From contig VBKI01000041.1 of assembly GCA_005879535.1 (NCBI GenBank), forward strand, positions 1 through 37,622: a DNA stretch of 37,622 bases, given 5' to 3'. Below are positions 7,854 through 16,530 of the stretch, in pieces; position 1 is the stretch's first letter; every line of letters starts with the position of its first letter. Under the pieces are notes generated by a model, which worked only from the letters and a program-made list of their open reading frames with translations, did not search any database and was not told where the DNA came from. This stretch comes from Deltaproteobacteria bacterium (GTDB lineage: Bacteria > Myxococcota > Myxococcia > Myxococcales > 40CM-4-68-19). The position numbers and the translations under genes are program-made.

Positions 7854-8573
7854 TCACAGTAACACGGGAATCTCACAGTGCAGCTCCATTCCGTCCAGAT
7901 GCGCCGCGCACCGGATCGCACCGATTCGTACACCCGCCGCCGCGGCCCGCCGCAGCGCGCGCGCGAACGCCGGATCGATGTCGTCGTCGGTCGCCACTGC
8001 GCGCACGTCCCCACGCTGTGCACAGAGCACGACCGCACAACGGCGTCCGCGTCGGGCAAGATGGGAGAGCAGCGCCAGATGTCGCAATCCGCGCACCGTC
8101 GGCGCGTCAGGGAACAAAGCGACTCCATCGCGCGCGGCGCCGACGGACTTCACCTCGCAGAGGACATCGCCCGGCTCGAGCAGCAGATCGATCCGGCTGG
8201 AACGGACGGCGATCTCGCGACGCGAGACGCGCAGGCCCCAAGGCAGGATCCTCGCTTCCAGAGCGGCGGCCACGAGCCGCGGCGCGCCCCCGGGATCGAG
8301 GGACACCCAGGCGCCGGAGCCAGATCGCGCGAGCAGCGCGGTGTACTTCGTTCTCCGCAGCGGTCCGGCGGCCGCCACCAGCGCCACCTCGCGCCCCGGC
8401 ATCAGAAGATCGAGGCAGCGACCCCGGTCCGGCACATGCGCCTCAACTGTTCGCCGCCCCAGCTTGCAAACCGCCAGGAAGCGGTTCGGACGTTCGACGA
8501 GGAAGGCCGTACGGGCGGCCCCGGGCCAGCGGTGCGGAATCAACACGGGCCTCTGGATAATCGGCGGCGACAT
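7854..8573 (-). CDS. sfsA: SfsA family protein (sugar fermentation stimulation protein homologue)
   Basis: The 239-residue length is typical of SfsA. Family landmarks are visible in order: RFLAVCKLGRRTVEAHVPDRGR, LLMPG, RRTKYTALL, the nuclease-like SRIDLLL, the VKSV segment, FPDAPTVRGLRHL and a late DDDIDPAFARALRRA. The last part of the fold resembles a PD-(D/E)XK nuclease. Escherichia coli SfsA was described as a DNA-binding stimulator of maltose use, but the biochemical role in other phyla is unsettled. The gene is divergent from the zinc ABC operon; the intervening 50 bp contain no recognisable operator. Confidence 0.88.
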   Translation of the reverse strand: MSPPIIQRPVLIPHRWPGAARTAFLVERPNRFLAVCKLGRRTVEAHVPDRGRCLDLLMPGREVALVAAAGPLRRTKYTALLARSGSGAWVSLDPGGAPRLVAAALEARILPWGLRVSRREIAVRSSRIDLLLEPGDVLCEVKSVGAARDGVALFPDAPTVRGLRHLALLSHLARRGRRCAVVLCAQRGDVRAVATDDDIDPAFARALRRAAAAGVRIGAIRCAAHLDGMELHCEIPVLL

Positions 8574-8624
8574 CGATCACCACGACGTGGACACGGCGCC
8601 ACCGCTTTGGTAGCGAGACGCTCC

Positions 8625-9386
8625 TTGGAACTGATCCGCCTCGAACGCGCGGTGATCGGGTACCGCACCCCGCTGCTGCCGCCGCTCGATCTCGCGGTCC
8701 GGGCGGGAACGACGCTGGGCGTCCTCGGTCCCAATGGCGCGGGGAAGACGGCGCTGCTCAAGTCGCTGCTCGGGCTTCTTCCACTGCTCGGCGGCAGGCG
8801 GATACTGCCGCACGGACGGTCGCCGCGCGTGGGATACGTTCCGCAGCGCGACCGCCTCGACATGAGCTGGCCGCTCACCGTTCTCGACGTGGTGCTGATG
8901 GGCCGCGCGCGGCTGGTCGGACCGGCGAAACGGTACAGGGAACGCGACCGCCGCGAGGCGCGCGCTGCCCTGCACGAGATCGGCGTCGGCGACCTCGCCG
9001 ACCGCCCACTGTATGCGCTCTCCGGAGGCCAGCATCAAAAGGTCTTGATCGCCCGCGCCATCGCGGCCGAGCCCGAGCTTCTCGTCCTCGACGAGCCAAC
9101 CAGCGCAATGGATCCTGCCGCGGAGAGGATCCTGCTCGACCTGGTGGCGCGGCTGAAAAAAGCGCACAACCTGAGCGTCGTGCTGGTGACGCACCAGCTC
9201 ACCGCCATCCCCGGCTTCGCCACCGAGGTGGCGCTGGTCGATCGCGAGCGCGGCCTGTTCGAGGTCGGCCCGGTGGAACGGATGATCGATCCCGACAAGC
9301 TCGGCCGGCTCTACGGCCGCGAGGTGCGCGTCGCCAAGGTGGGAGACGCCACCGCGATCGTCATCGGCAACGGAGCGCCCCGGTGA
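8625..9386 (+). CDS. znuC: Metal ABC transporter ATP-binding protein (ZnuC-like)
   Basis: The 253-residue ABC ATPase shows Walker A GPNGAGKT (residues 35-42), Q-loop region YVPQR, signature LSGGQHQKV, Walker B LLVLDEPTSAMD and H-loop VTHQL. It closely fits the zinc/manganese uptake subfamily. No ATG is available: candidate starts are TTG 8625, used here (MELIRLERAV), and TTG 8607. The open frame extends far upstream only as an antisense shadow of sfsA. The stop overlaps the permease start (GTGA), so it is the first gene of an operon with permease, outer-membrane protein and substrate-binding protein. The symbol is by family and operon context; manganese cannot be excluded as substrate. Confidence 0.88.
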   Translation: MELIRLERAVIGYRTPLLPPLDLAVRAGTTLGVLGPNGAGKTALLKSLLGLLPLLGGRRILPHGRSPRVGYVPQRDRLDMSWPLTVLDVVLMGRARLVGPAKRYRERDRREARAALHEIGVGDLADRPLYALSGGQHQKVLIARAIAAEPELLVLDEPTSAMDPAAERILLDLVARLKKAHNLSVVLVTHQLTAIPGFATEVALVDRERGLFEVGPVERMIDPDKLGRLYGREVRVAKVGDATAIVIGNGAPR

Positions 9387-10258
9387 GCGGCTTCGCGGAC
9401 TTCTGGGCCGGCCGCGACCTCTGGCGCGAGCCGATGATCGCCGGCGTCCTCGCGGGCGCCGTGCTCGGGTACATCGGCGTCTTCGTGGTGCTCAAGCGGA
9501 TGGTGTTCGTCTCCGCGGCCCTGAGCGAGATCTCCGGCGTGGGGGTCGCGTTCGCCTTCTGGCTCGGCGCGGTCCTCGGCATCGATCCGCACGCGCACGC
9601 CACCATTCCCTTGCTGCTCGAGCCGACCTGGTTCTCGCTGGTCTTCGCCTGTCTGGCGGCAGCGCTCTTCTCCCTGCGCCCGGGGCACCGCAAGCTGGCG
9701 ACGGAGACCATCGTCGGTCTTGGCTACATCATCTCCAGCGCCCTGGTGCTGGCCATCCTGAACAGCCCCCGCATCGCGCAGGAAGCGCATGCGGTGGGGG
9801 ACATTCTCTTCGGCAACGCGGTGACCGTGCCGCGAAAGCAGATCGAGGCGCTCTTTTCCGCGGCGCTGGCGGCCGTCGTCGTCCACGCCATCCTCTTCAA
9901 GGAGCTGCTCTTCGTCAGCTATGACCCGGAGACAGCGATGGTGCAGGGCATCGGCGTCTTCCGCTACGAGCTGCTCCTCAATCTCGCCACCGCGGTGGTC
10001 ATCTCGGTCGCGACGCGGGCCGTGGGAGCGCTGCCCGTGTTCGCCTTCAGCGTCCTTCCCGCCGCCGCGGCGCTGATGTTGACCGATCGCATGCGGTTGA
10101 CCATCGCACTCTCGGTCCTGTTCGGCGTCGTCTCCGCGGCGGTCGGCTATTATGTGAGTTGGGTCGAGCAGTTACCTACGGGTGCGACCATGGTCGTCGT
10201 CGCCTCGCTGTTTCTCCTGCCTGGCCTGGTGAAGATCCTTCGCCGTAGCTCCGTCTGA
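9383..10258 (+). CDS. znuB: Metal ABC transporter permease (ZnuB/MntB family)
   Basis: This 291-residue polytopic protein has about eight hydrophobic segments (for example GVLAGAVLGYIGVFVVLKRMVF and the late VSAAVGYYVSWVEQLPTGA). It carries the ABC-3 family features: LVLAILNSPRIAQEA, GDILFG and a conserved central region before AVGALPVFAFSVLPAAAA. It should form the inner-membrane channel with the ATPase of the preceding gene. The GTG start at 9383 overlaps the ATPase stop. Substrate specificity is inferred from the zinc-type binding protein downstream. Confidence 0.92.
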   Translation: MSGFADFWAGRDLWREPMIAGVLAGAVLGYIGVFVVLKRMVFVSAALSEISGVGVAFAFWLGAVLGIDPHAHATIPLLLEPTWFSLVFACLAAALFSLRPGHRKLATETIVGLGYIISSALVLAILNSPRIAQEAHAVGDILFGNAVTVPRKQIEALFSAALAAVVVHAILFKELLFVSYDPETAMVQGIGVFRYELLLNLATAVVISVATRAVGALPVFAFSVLPAAAALMLTDRMRLTIALSVLFGVVSAAVGYYVSWVEQLPTGATMVVVASLFLLPGLVKILRRSSV

Positions 10259-10264
10259 GGGCGC

Positions 10265-11590
10265 ATGAGAATCGCTCTGCTGTTGCTCGCGCTCGCGGCG
10301 CCCGCCACCGCGCAGCAGGCTGATGCGGGCGTTCCCCAGGATCTGGAAAAGGAACTGGAAAAGGCGATCCAGGCGGACACCAGTGCGGCGGCGCAGCAGG
10401 GTCAGAAAGGACCGCCGGCGCCGGCCCCCGCCGTGACGTCTTCCACCGGAGGCGCGCCGCAGACGCTATTCCGCGGCGCCCAGTCTTTGAATCCGGACAT
10501 GAGCGCCATCCTCGATGCGGATTTCGGGTGGCAGCGGCGCGCTCCCCAGTTGCTCAGCGGCGACGATACCGACCTGCACGCCGAAGGAACCCGGCATGCG
10601 GTCGGATTCACCGCCCAGGAAGTGGAGCTGGCGTTCTCGGCGATCGTCGACCCGTACTTGAAGGGGGAGGTCTACCTGACCATCCCCAACCTCGAAGGGA
10701 TCGAGGTCGAGGAAGCGTTCGCCACCAGCACGAGCCTCCCCTGGAACCTGCAAATCAAGGGCGGCAGCTTCCGGTCTGCCTTCGGACGCCAGAACGGGCA
10801 GCACTTGCACGTGCAGGACTTCACCCGGCGGCCGCTGATCAACGCGGCGTTCCTCGGCGCGGATGGCATGCGCGGGCCGGGCGTCCAGCTCAGCTGGCTG
10901 GCTCCGTTGCCGTTCTTTCTCACGTTGTATGGAGAAGCGTTTTCGCTCGGCGGAGATGCCGCGGATCAGACGGGCGCGCTTCCGCAGCCGGTGGCGAGCT
11001 TCGGAGCCGACCGCAGTACCCGTCCCACGCTCGCCGCGGAGGCGAAGGCGTTCTTTCCGCTCGGGGAAAGCTGGTCGGTGTATTCCGGGCTGAACTTCGC
11101 CTCGGGCAAGTCGCCAGGCGTCTCCCTCGGCGATGCCGGCACCACCGGCGTCGGCCGCGAGGCGCAGCTCTACGGTGCCGACGTGTATTTGAAGTGGAAG
11201 CCGATCAACGTCGCCCGGGGATACGAGTCGCTCGCCTTCCAGGCCGAAGCGATCGTCCGCCACTTCGGCTCGGGCGACGGCCTGGAGGACGAATGGGACG
11301 GAGGCGCCTACGCGCAGATCGTCGCCCAGTTCGCGCGGCGCTGGTTCGTCGGCGTCCGCGGCGACGTCGTCGGCGTTCCGTCCAGCTCCGTCCTCGCCCG
11401 CGCCGAGCGCGTCGGCCTGTCGCTGACGTTCCAGGGCAGCGAGTTCTCGCGCGTGCGCGGATACCTCGAGGCGGAGCACGCGACGGCTCCTTCCTCCGCA
11501 TTTCTTCCACAGGCAATGCCGCAGTGGGCGCCCGCAGCGTATCTGCAGCTCGAGTTCTCCATCGGAGCGCACGGCGCTCACTCCTATTGA
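10265..11590 (+). CDS. Outer-membrane beta-barrel-like protein in the zinc uptake operon
   Basis: The 441-residue protein starts with a clean signal peptide (MRIALLLLALAAPATA), followed by an Ala/Gln/Pro-rich low-complexity stretch to about residue 65 with a short charged helix (DLEKELEKAIQ). The rest has the alternating aromatic and charged pattern of an outer-membrane barrel (AEAIVRHFGSGDGLEDEWDG, FSIGAHG near the end). Similar proteins in Delta- and Gammaproteobacterial zinc operons are annotated as zinc-regulated outer-membrane proteins. I see no convincing TonB box or plug domain, so a porin-like role is as likely as a TonB-dependent one. It begins 6 bp after the permease and precedes the binding-protein gene, which argues for a shared zinc-uptake function. 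Confidence 0.7.
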   Translation: MRIALLLLALAAPATAQQADAGVPQDLEKELEKAIQADTSAAAQQGQKGPPAPAPAVTSSTGGAPQTLFRGAQSLNPDMSAILDADFGWQRRAPQLLSGDDTDLHAEGTRHAVGFTAQEVELAFSAIVDPYLKGEVYLTIPNLEGIEVEEAFATSTSLPWNLQIKGGSFRSAFGRQNGQHLHVQDFTRRPLINAAFLGADGMRGPGVQLSWLAPLPFFLTLYGEAFSLGGDAADQTGALPQPVASFGADRSTRPTLAAEAKAFFPLGESWSVYSGLNFASGKSPGVSLGDAGTTGVGREAQLYGADVYLKWKPINVARGYESLAFQAEAIVRHFGSGDGLEDEWDGGAYAQIVAQFARRWFVGVRGDVVGVPSSSVLARAERVGLSLTFQGSEFSRVRGYLEAEHATAPSSAFLPQAMPQWAPAAYLQLEFSIGAHGAHSY

Positions 11591-11620
11591 ATTCCGCGCG
11601 TTCGCGGAGGTCGAAATCCC

Positions 11621-12478
11621 ATGGTCGCATTCCTCGCTGCGCTGCATGTCGTCTCGTCGATCCCGACGCTGGGATCGCTTGCGAAAGAGGTCGGCGGGAA
11701 CCACGTCGAGGTGGAGTCGTTGGGCAAGGGCTACCAGGACCCGCACTTCGTCGAGCCCAAGCCCAACCTCATGCTGGTGCTCAACCGCGCCGATCTACTG
11801 TTGCACGTTGGGCTCGAGCTGGAGATCGGCTGGCTGCCGCCGCTGGTGCTCGGCTCGCGCAACCCGAAGATCCAGCCGGGTGAGCTCGGCAACCTCGATT
11901 GCTCCCGGGCGATCCCCGTGCTGGACATTCCCACCACCAAGGTTGACCGCTCGATGGGCGACATCCATCCCCAGGGGAATCCGCATTACTGGCTGCCGCC
12001 CGGGAACGCGAAGATCATCGCGCGTGAGATCGCGCAGCGCCTCGAGCAGCTCGATCCGGAGAACCGGGCGGACTACGAGAAGAACCTCGCAGCGTTCAAC
12101 GCCCGCGTCGACGCGAAGCTGAAGCAATGGGCGCCGATGGTCGCCCGGATGAACGGGACCAAGGTCGCGACGTATCACAAGAGCTGGACCTACATGTCGC
12201 AGTGGCTGGGGCTCGAGGAGATCGGGTACGTCGAGCCCAAACCGGGAATTCCCCCCGATCCGCAGCACCTGGCGCGCTTGATCGCGGTGATGAAGCAGGA
12301 TCGCGCGCAGCTCCTCCTGGTCGAGGACTTCTACAACAAGAGCGTCGCTTCGCTCGTAGCCCAGAAGGCGGGCGCGAAGATGCTCGATCTTCCCACGGAC
12401 GTAGGGGCGACACCGCAGGTCAAGGACTGGTTCACGCTGGTCGAGACCGTGCTCAAGGCACTTTCCTCGTCAGTGTAG
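11621..12478 (+). CDS. znuA: Zinc ABC transporter substrate-binding protein (ZnuA-like)
   Basis: The 285-residue cluster A-I binding protein has the metal-ligand histidines of the family: His42 in DPHFVEPKP, His122 in NPHYWLPP and His186 in TYHKSW, with an acidic ligand expected in the last lobe. The His-rich loop seen between the first two ligands in many ZnuA proteins is missing, a feature also seen in other periplasmic zinc or manganese binders. The N-terminus is hydrophobic (VAFLAALHVVSS) but has no basic residues, so it is a weak signal peptide. A GGAGG at 11606-11610, 10 bp upstream, supports the ATG. It is the fourth gene of the operon. Confidence 0.88.
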   Translation: MVAFLAALHVVSSIPTLGSLAKEVGGNHVEVESLGKGYQDPHFVEPKPNLMLVLNRADLLLHVGLELEIGWLPPLVLGSRNPKIQPGELGNLDCSRAIPVLDIPTTKVDRSMGDIHPQGNPHYWLPPGNAKIIAREIAQRLEQLDPENRADYEKNLAAFNARVDAKLKQWAPMVARMNGTKVATYHKSWTYMSQWLGLEEIGYVEPKPGIPPDPQHLARLIAVMKQDRAQLLLVEDFYNKSVASLVAQKAGAKMLDLPTDVGATPQVKDWFTLVETVLKALSSSV

Positions 12479-12498
12479 GATTGCAGTAAACTCGCGCC

Positions 12499-13227
12499 GT
12501 GCTGCTCAAGCTCGCCCTCTGGCACGATGTGCAGGAGTACCTGGAGCGGAGGACGGACGTCGTCGTCCCCTTCGGCAGCACCGAGCAGCACGGCCCTTCC
12601 GGCCCGCTCGGCACCGACTCCATCGTCGCGGAAGAGCTCGCCAACGATCTCGGCGAGGAACGGCGGGCGATGGTCGCTCCGGTCATTCCCTTCGGCGTCT
12701 CGCAGGTCCACGGTGCGTTTCCGGGCACGATCTCGCTCAAGCCAGCGACCGTCCTCGCTCTGGTCACCGAAGCGATCGAGAGCCTCGCACAGCAAGGGTT
12801 CCGCCGCTTCCTGATCGTGAACGGCCATCACGCGGGAAAGGCGGTGCTCGACCTCGCCTGCGCGCAAGTCCACGCCGGTCTCCCGGGCGTGCGCTGCCTC
12901 TCGGTGCAATGGTGGGAGCTTCCGGAAGTGCGCAGCGTCGTGCTGGAGATGTTCGGCGCCCGCGAGGGTCACCACGCCACCCCCGGCGAGCTCTCGGTCG
13001 TGCGCCGGTTCTATCCCCGGGCGGTGGTCGACGTTCCCGCGATGGAGCGATTCGAGCCGGTCGCGCAGCCGGTGGCGTGGAGCGCCGACGATTTCCGCCA
13101 GCGCTATCCCGACGGGCGCGTCGGCAGCGATCCCGGGCTCTCCAGCGGCACCGCGGGCGATCGCATCTTCGCCGCCGCTTCCCGCGCGCTCGTCGAAGTC
13201 CACCGCAGGTTGGTCGAAGACCCCTGA
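12499..13227 (+). CDS. Creatininase-family metal-dependent amidohydrolase
   Basis: The 242-residue product matches the creatininase/MftE fold. Ligand motifs are GSTEQHGPSGPLGTD (Glu, His and Asp), VNGHHAGK and the second Glu in GHHATPGE. Members bind two metals, commonly zinc or manganese, and hydrolyse small cyclic amides such as creatinine or formamidopyrimidines; the substrate here is unknown. The GTG start at 12499 lies 20 bp after znuA, so it may be read through from the zinc operon. A metal-dependent hydrolase there may depend on the imported metal or simply be a hitch-hiker. Confidence 0.85.
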   Translation: MLLKLALWHDVQEYLERRTDVVVPFGSTEQHGPSGPLGTDSIVAEELANDLGEERRAMVAPVIPFGVSQVHGAFPGTISLKPATVLALVTEAIESLAQQGFRRFLIVNGHHAGKAVLDLACAQVHAGLPGVRCLSVQWWELPEVRSVVLEMFGAREGHHATPGELSVVRRFYPRAVVDVPAMERFEPVAQPVAWSADDFRQRYPDGRVGSDPGLSSGTAGDRIFAAASRALVEVHRRLVEDP

Positions 13228-13234
13228 AGTCGGC

Positions 13235-13399
13235 TCACCGGAGCACCTTCATCAGCACTCCGATCAGCACGCCAAGCGCCACCAGCGCCACCAGGATCGA
13301 GCCGTAGCCCACGAGGGCCTGCCGGAACGTGGGAGGCGGTGGCTCGTCCGGCGGCGGCGGGTGATGCTCGACGACCTTCTTCTCCGGAGCTTCGGTCAT
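13235..13399 (-). CDS. 54-residue single-span membrane protein coupled to the cyclase-like gene
   Basis: The start is taken at the ATG at 13399 (MTEAPEKKVVEHH), which overlaps the stop of the upstream cyclase-like gene as ATGA, so expression should be coupled. The N-terminal half is hydrophilic with a proline run (HHPPPPDEPPPP); the C-terminal half is one hydrophobic helix (ILVALVALGVLIGVLM) ending in a short basic tail. I recognise no family. The likely layout is a cytoplasmic proline-rich arm and one membrane anchor, possibly tethering the cyclase-like protein. The longer open frame starting at 13447 overlaps the neighbour too far to be credible. Confidence 0.6.
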   Translation of the reverse strand: MTEAPEKKVVEHHPPPPDEPPPPTFRQALVGYGSILVALVALGVLIGVLMKVLR

Positions 13400-14820
13400 G
13401 TCACTCGCCTGAGGAGGACCGGCGTGCCGTCGTCGGCCTCCGCCCACGTCGCGGCCTCGTGCTCCTCGATCCAGCGCGGCAGATGGTGCTGCGCGAGCAG
13501 GCCGAACAGTGCGTTGTCCCGCGAGACCATCTCGTAGACTCCGAAGCCACCCTGCTTCTCGAATCCGCGGAACAGTGCCCGCCCCACGAAGACGAACAGG
13601 CGCTGCAGCGAATGCGAGGCGGGAGAGACGGCCATCACCAGGCGCAGCGTGCCGGACGGAAAGACGAACTTCTCCCGCAGCGGAGGAGCAAGCTCCCAGA
13701 CCTGCACATCCCGGCGCACGAACATGGAGTCCTCGCCGCAGGCCGTCACGTACGCCTCGAGCGCATCCTCCGAGAGGGCGGCGCCGCCGTTGTAAATGTC
13801 TCCACGGTCGTCGTGCATCTCCTGCCAGTTGAGGCGGCCGAGGAAATCCCGGGCCACGCCGGTGAGCAGCGTCGAGGCACCGTCCAGGTCGCCCTGGCTG
13901 AGCGCCCGTCGGATCGCGCCCGACGCGTCCGCGGGCATCGGAACCGAGAGCTGTTGTGAGACGGAGACGTGGAGGGGACAGGTGAGCGCCGGACGGCCGA
14001 CCCGGGTGCGTTCCGAGGCGAGGATCGCCTCCGTGCGCGCGCGGACCCCGGCGTTGCGGGCCGTACCGCGGGCGCTCTCGTTGATCTTCTCCGCAATCGA
14101 AACCTTGATGTGACCGAAAATGTGGTCCTCGAAGGTCGCGACTTCGGGGGCGGCGCCGTAGGAGATGAAGATGCCCGCTTCCAGCTCCTCGCCCTTCGCG
14201 AGAGCGATCTCGCCCTCGCGCTCGTCCTCGAGGCGACCCATCTCGGCGTGCAATGCCCTCAGCCGGACTGCGGGGTCTTCCCCAGAGGCCTGGTCGACGA
14301 CGCCCTTGCGCTGGCCATCCTGCGCCGACTTGACGGCCTGGCCGAGCTGCTGGCGCCGCTGCTTGAATGTCTCCTCCACGGCCGCGATGGCCTTCGCCAC
14401 CGTCTCGCGCGAATTCTCGCTGTCCAGCCTGCGGGCGTAACTGCTAAGGGCGCTGCGGATGTCCTCCGCCAGCTCGAGCAGGGCGACGATGTCGCCGGAG
14501 AAGCTCACCGCGTCGCCGAGCAGGTTGTTCAGGTAGATCCCGCCCTTGTCCGCGAGATGGGCGGCTCCCTGCGCATGGCGGGCCGCGGCGGTGAGAATGG
14601 GCCCGTAGAACTCGCGCGAGAGGAAGTCCGCGACCACCGCTTCCTTGAGGAATACGGTGCGCCGGGTGAAGTCCTTCACGTCGCAGAAGAGATGCCCCAT
14701 CTGCGGCGCCTTGGCGCGAGTCCGCAAGAGCGGCCGCTCCTCGACCCCCACGAAATACAAGCGGCCGTGCTCGTACTCCGTCTCGATCCCGTCGACGCTC
14801 TGCAGCCTCCAGCGCAGCAT
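13396..14820 (-). CDS. Class III nucleotide-cyclase-like domain, C-terminal fragment of a frameshifted gene
   Basis: This frame continues the N-terminal fragment at 14444-16075 after a frame change at about 14806; the ATG at 14820 is only the first in-frame start in this register. The 474 residues include a cyclase-like first half: LFCDVKDFTRRT with a candidate metal Asp, then GGIYLNNLLGDAVSFSG with the second Asp. A coiled-coil-rich insertion of about 100 residues follows, then FISYGAAPEVATF and KVSIAEKINESARGT, which resembles the adenylyl/guanylyl cyclase VNLAARL segment in degenerate form. The last 190 residues are unassigned. Catalysis is doubtful because of the insertion and the altered motif. 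The stop overlaps the start of the small membrane gene. Confidence 0.6.
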   Translation of the reverse strand: MLRWRLQSVDGIETEYEHGRLYFVGVEERPLLRTRAKAPQMGHLFCDVKDFTRRTVFLKEAVVADFLSREFYGPILTAAARHAQGAAHLADKGGIYLNNLLGDAVSFSGDIVALLELAEDIRSALSSYARRLDSENSRETVAKAIAAVEETFKQRRQQLGQAVKSAQDGQRKGVVDQASGEDPAVRLRALHAEMGRLEDEREGEIALAKGEELEAGIFISYGAAPEVATFEDHIFGHIKVSIAEKINESARGTARNAGVRARTEAILASERTRVGRPALTCPLHVSVSQQLSVPMPADASGAIRRALSQGDLDGASTLLTGVARDFLGRLNWQEMHDDRGDIYNGGAALSEDALEAYVTACGEDSMFVRRDVQVWELAPPLREKFVFPSGTLRLVMAVSPASHSLQRLFVFVGRALFRGFEKQGGFGVYEMVSRDNALFGLLAQHHLPRWIEEHEAATWAEADDGTPVLLRRVT

Positions 14821-16075
14821 CGGCGGCCAACGCGGCGACGGCCGTCGCCCAGGCGCGGATCGTGTGTTCCTGCGGAATGGCGCCACCGCCGTCCTCGTCC
14901 TTCCATTCCTTCGCCACGGTGCCGAGCGCCTCGATGGCGTCGGCGGCCGCATCGCTCGTGGCCGCCTTCGCCACGGCGCGAGACTTCTCGTAGAGCTCCT
15001 TGCGCGCCGCCGGCGTCGCCAGGACGCGCTCCAGCGCGCCGGGGCCGCCGTAGAGTTGCGCGGGCGAGAGGCCTTCCACCGAGAACGGCGGCGCTCGGCC
15101 GACCTCGGCCATCCGCACGACCGCCAGCAGGTCCGAGCGAAGCCGGCCGAGCGCGACCTGACGCGACGCCTTCCGCATCGCCTCCTTCGAGCCCACCAGC
15201 TCGGCGGCGACGTCGGCGGCGACCGACTCCGCTGTCCCACCCTGGATCACCTTGTGCACGTGGTGGTCGATCCTGGCTGGCGCCTCCGCGAAGAAAACGC
15301 CATAGCCGCCAAACCCGCTGCCCCACACGCTACGGATGCCTCCGAGCCAAGGCAGCACCCCCGTCGTGGCCTCGCACGCCGAAGCGAAGGGGCCCTCGAG
15401 CGCGCCTCCCTCGCGGACCGCGAGTCGGAACGCAAGCCGAAGCCCGGCAGCCACGCCGCCATGGAGCGCGCGTCCTGTGGGGCCGCTGATGGGAAACTGC
15501 CGCAGGGCCGCGAGCGCCTCCTGCGACAAGGCCCGCAGCGCGAGCAGCGCCACGTACGAGGTGGGCTCGAGCGGCTCCCTCCCCGCGGTCTCCGCTTGCG
15601 TCCGCCGCAGCAGCGCATTGAGCGTTCCGGCAAGCGCGCGGCCCGGCCTTCCCGAGGTGAGCCAGCTCGCCACCAGGCCACAGTCCAGCGCCGGATGAAG
15701 CTCGGGCGCCTCGAGAAAAGCATTGCGGACGTTCTCCGCCTTCGCGCTCGAGGGGGCATTGAACGAGGTCTGCCGCGCGGCGCGGGGATCGAATCCGTCG
15801 AGCAGGATGAGGCTGTCGTATTCGCTCTCCCGGAGGGTAGAGCGGTGGCGGAGCGCGAGGAGGAAGAAGAGGTCGCGCACGGCGGAGCGCAGGACAGCGC
15901 GCACGCTTTCGTCCACGTGCACGGGGACGCGCAGGTCGGCGAGGGAGGTCCCGAGATGGAACCGCAGCGTCCGGGCGTCGAGCCGCAGCATGTCCGAAAG
16001 GGTCCGGCCCTGCGCGGACTTGCAAAGTCGCGCGATCAGGTCGAGGCGCTCTTCGGCGTATCCCACGCTGGGCAC
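14444..16075 (-). CDS. N-terminal fragment of the frameshifted cyclase-like gene
   Basis: From the GTG at 16075 the frame reads about 420 sensible residues (YAEERLDLIARLCKSAQG and onward), mostly helical and without a recognised domain, up to ADAALEA near 14806. Beyond that, to the stop at 14444, the translation is Arg-rich antiregister sequence (GVRARPLVFRGG) while the partner frame becomes coding. I therefore read one gene of about 890 residues interrupted by a small indel. The start is uncertain: GTG 16066 and TTG 16126 are alternatives, but the latter would overlap the glnB promoter region. The gene is divergent from glnB. Confidence 0.55.
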   Translation of the reverse strand: MPSVGYAEERLDLIARLCKSAQGRTLSDMLRLDARTLRFHLGTSLADLRVPVHVDESVRAVLRSAVRDLFFLLALRHRSTLRESEYDSLILLDGFDPRAARQTSFNAPSSAKAENVRNAFLEAPELHPALDCGLVASWLTSGRPGRALAGTLNALLRRTQAETAGREPLEPTSYVALLALRALSQEALAALRQFPISGPTGRALHGGVAAGLRLAFRLAVREGGALEGPFASACEATTGVLPWLGGIRSVWGSGFGGYGVFFAEAPARIDHHVHKVIQGGTAESVAADVAAELVGSKEAMRKASRQVALGRLRSDLLAVVRMAEVGRAPPFSVEGLSPAQLYGGPGALERVLATPAARKELYEKSRAVAKAATSDAAADAIEALGTVAKEWKDEDGGGAIPQEHTIRAWATAVAALAADAALEAAERRRDRDGVRARPLVFRGGRGAAALADSRQGAADGASLLRREGLHPAHRIPQGSGGRGLPLARVLRAHSHRRGPPCAGSRPSRGQGRDLPEQPARRRGELLRRHRRPARAGGGHPQRP

Positions 16076-16080
16076 TGTAG

Positions 16081-16497
<417 letters not shown>

Positions 16498-16530
16498 TCA
16501 ACGCAATTTTCACAGACAGGGGCAGCACAA

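Noticed and set aside
14795-14825. Programmed ribosomal frameshift in the cyclase-like gene
   Set aside because: There is no slippery heptamer, no nearby stop codon in the first frame and no evident stimulatory structure; a simple indel explains it better.
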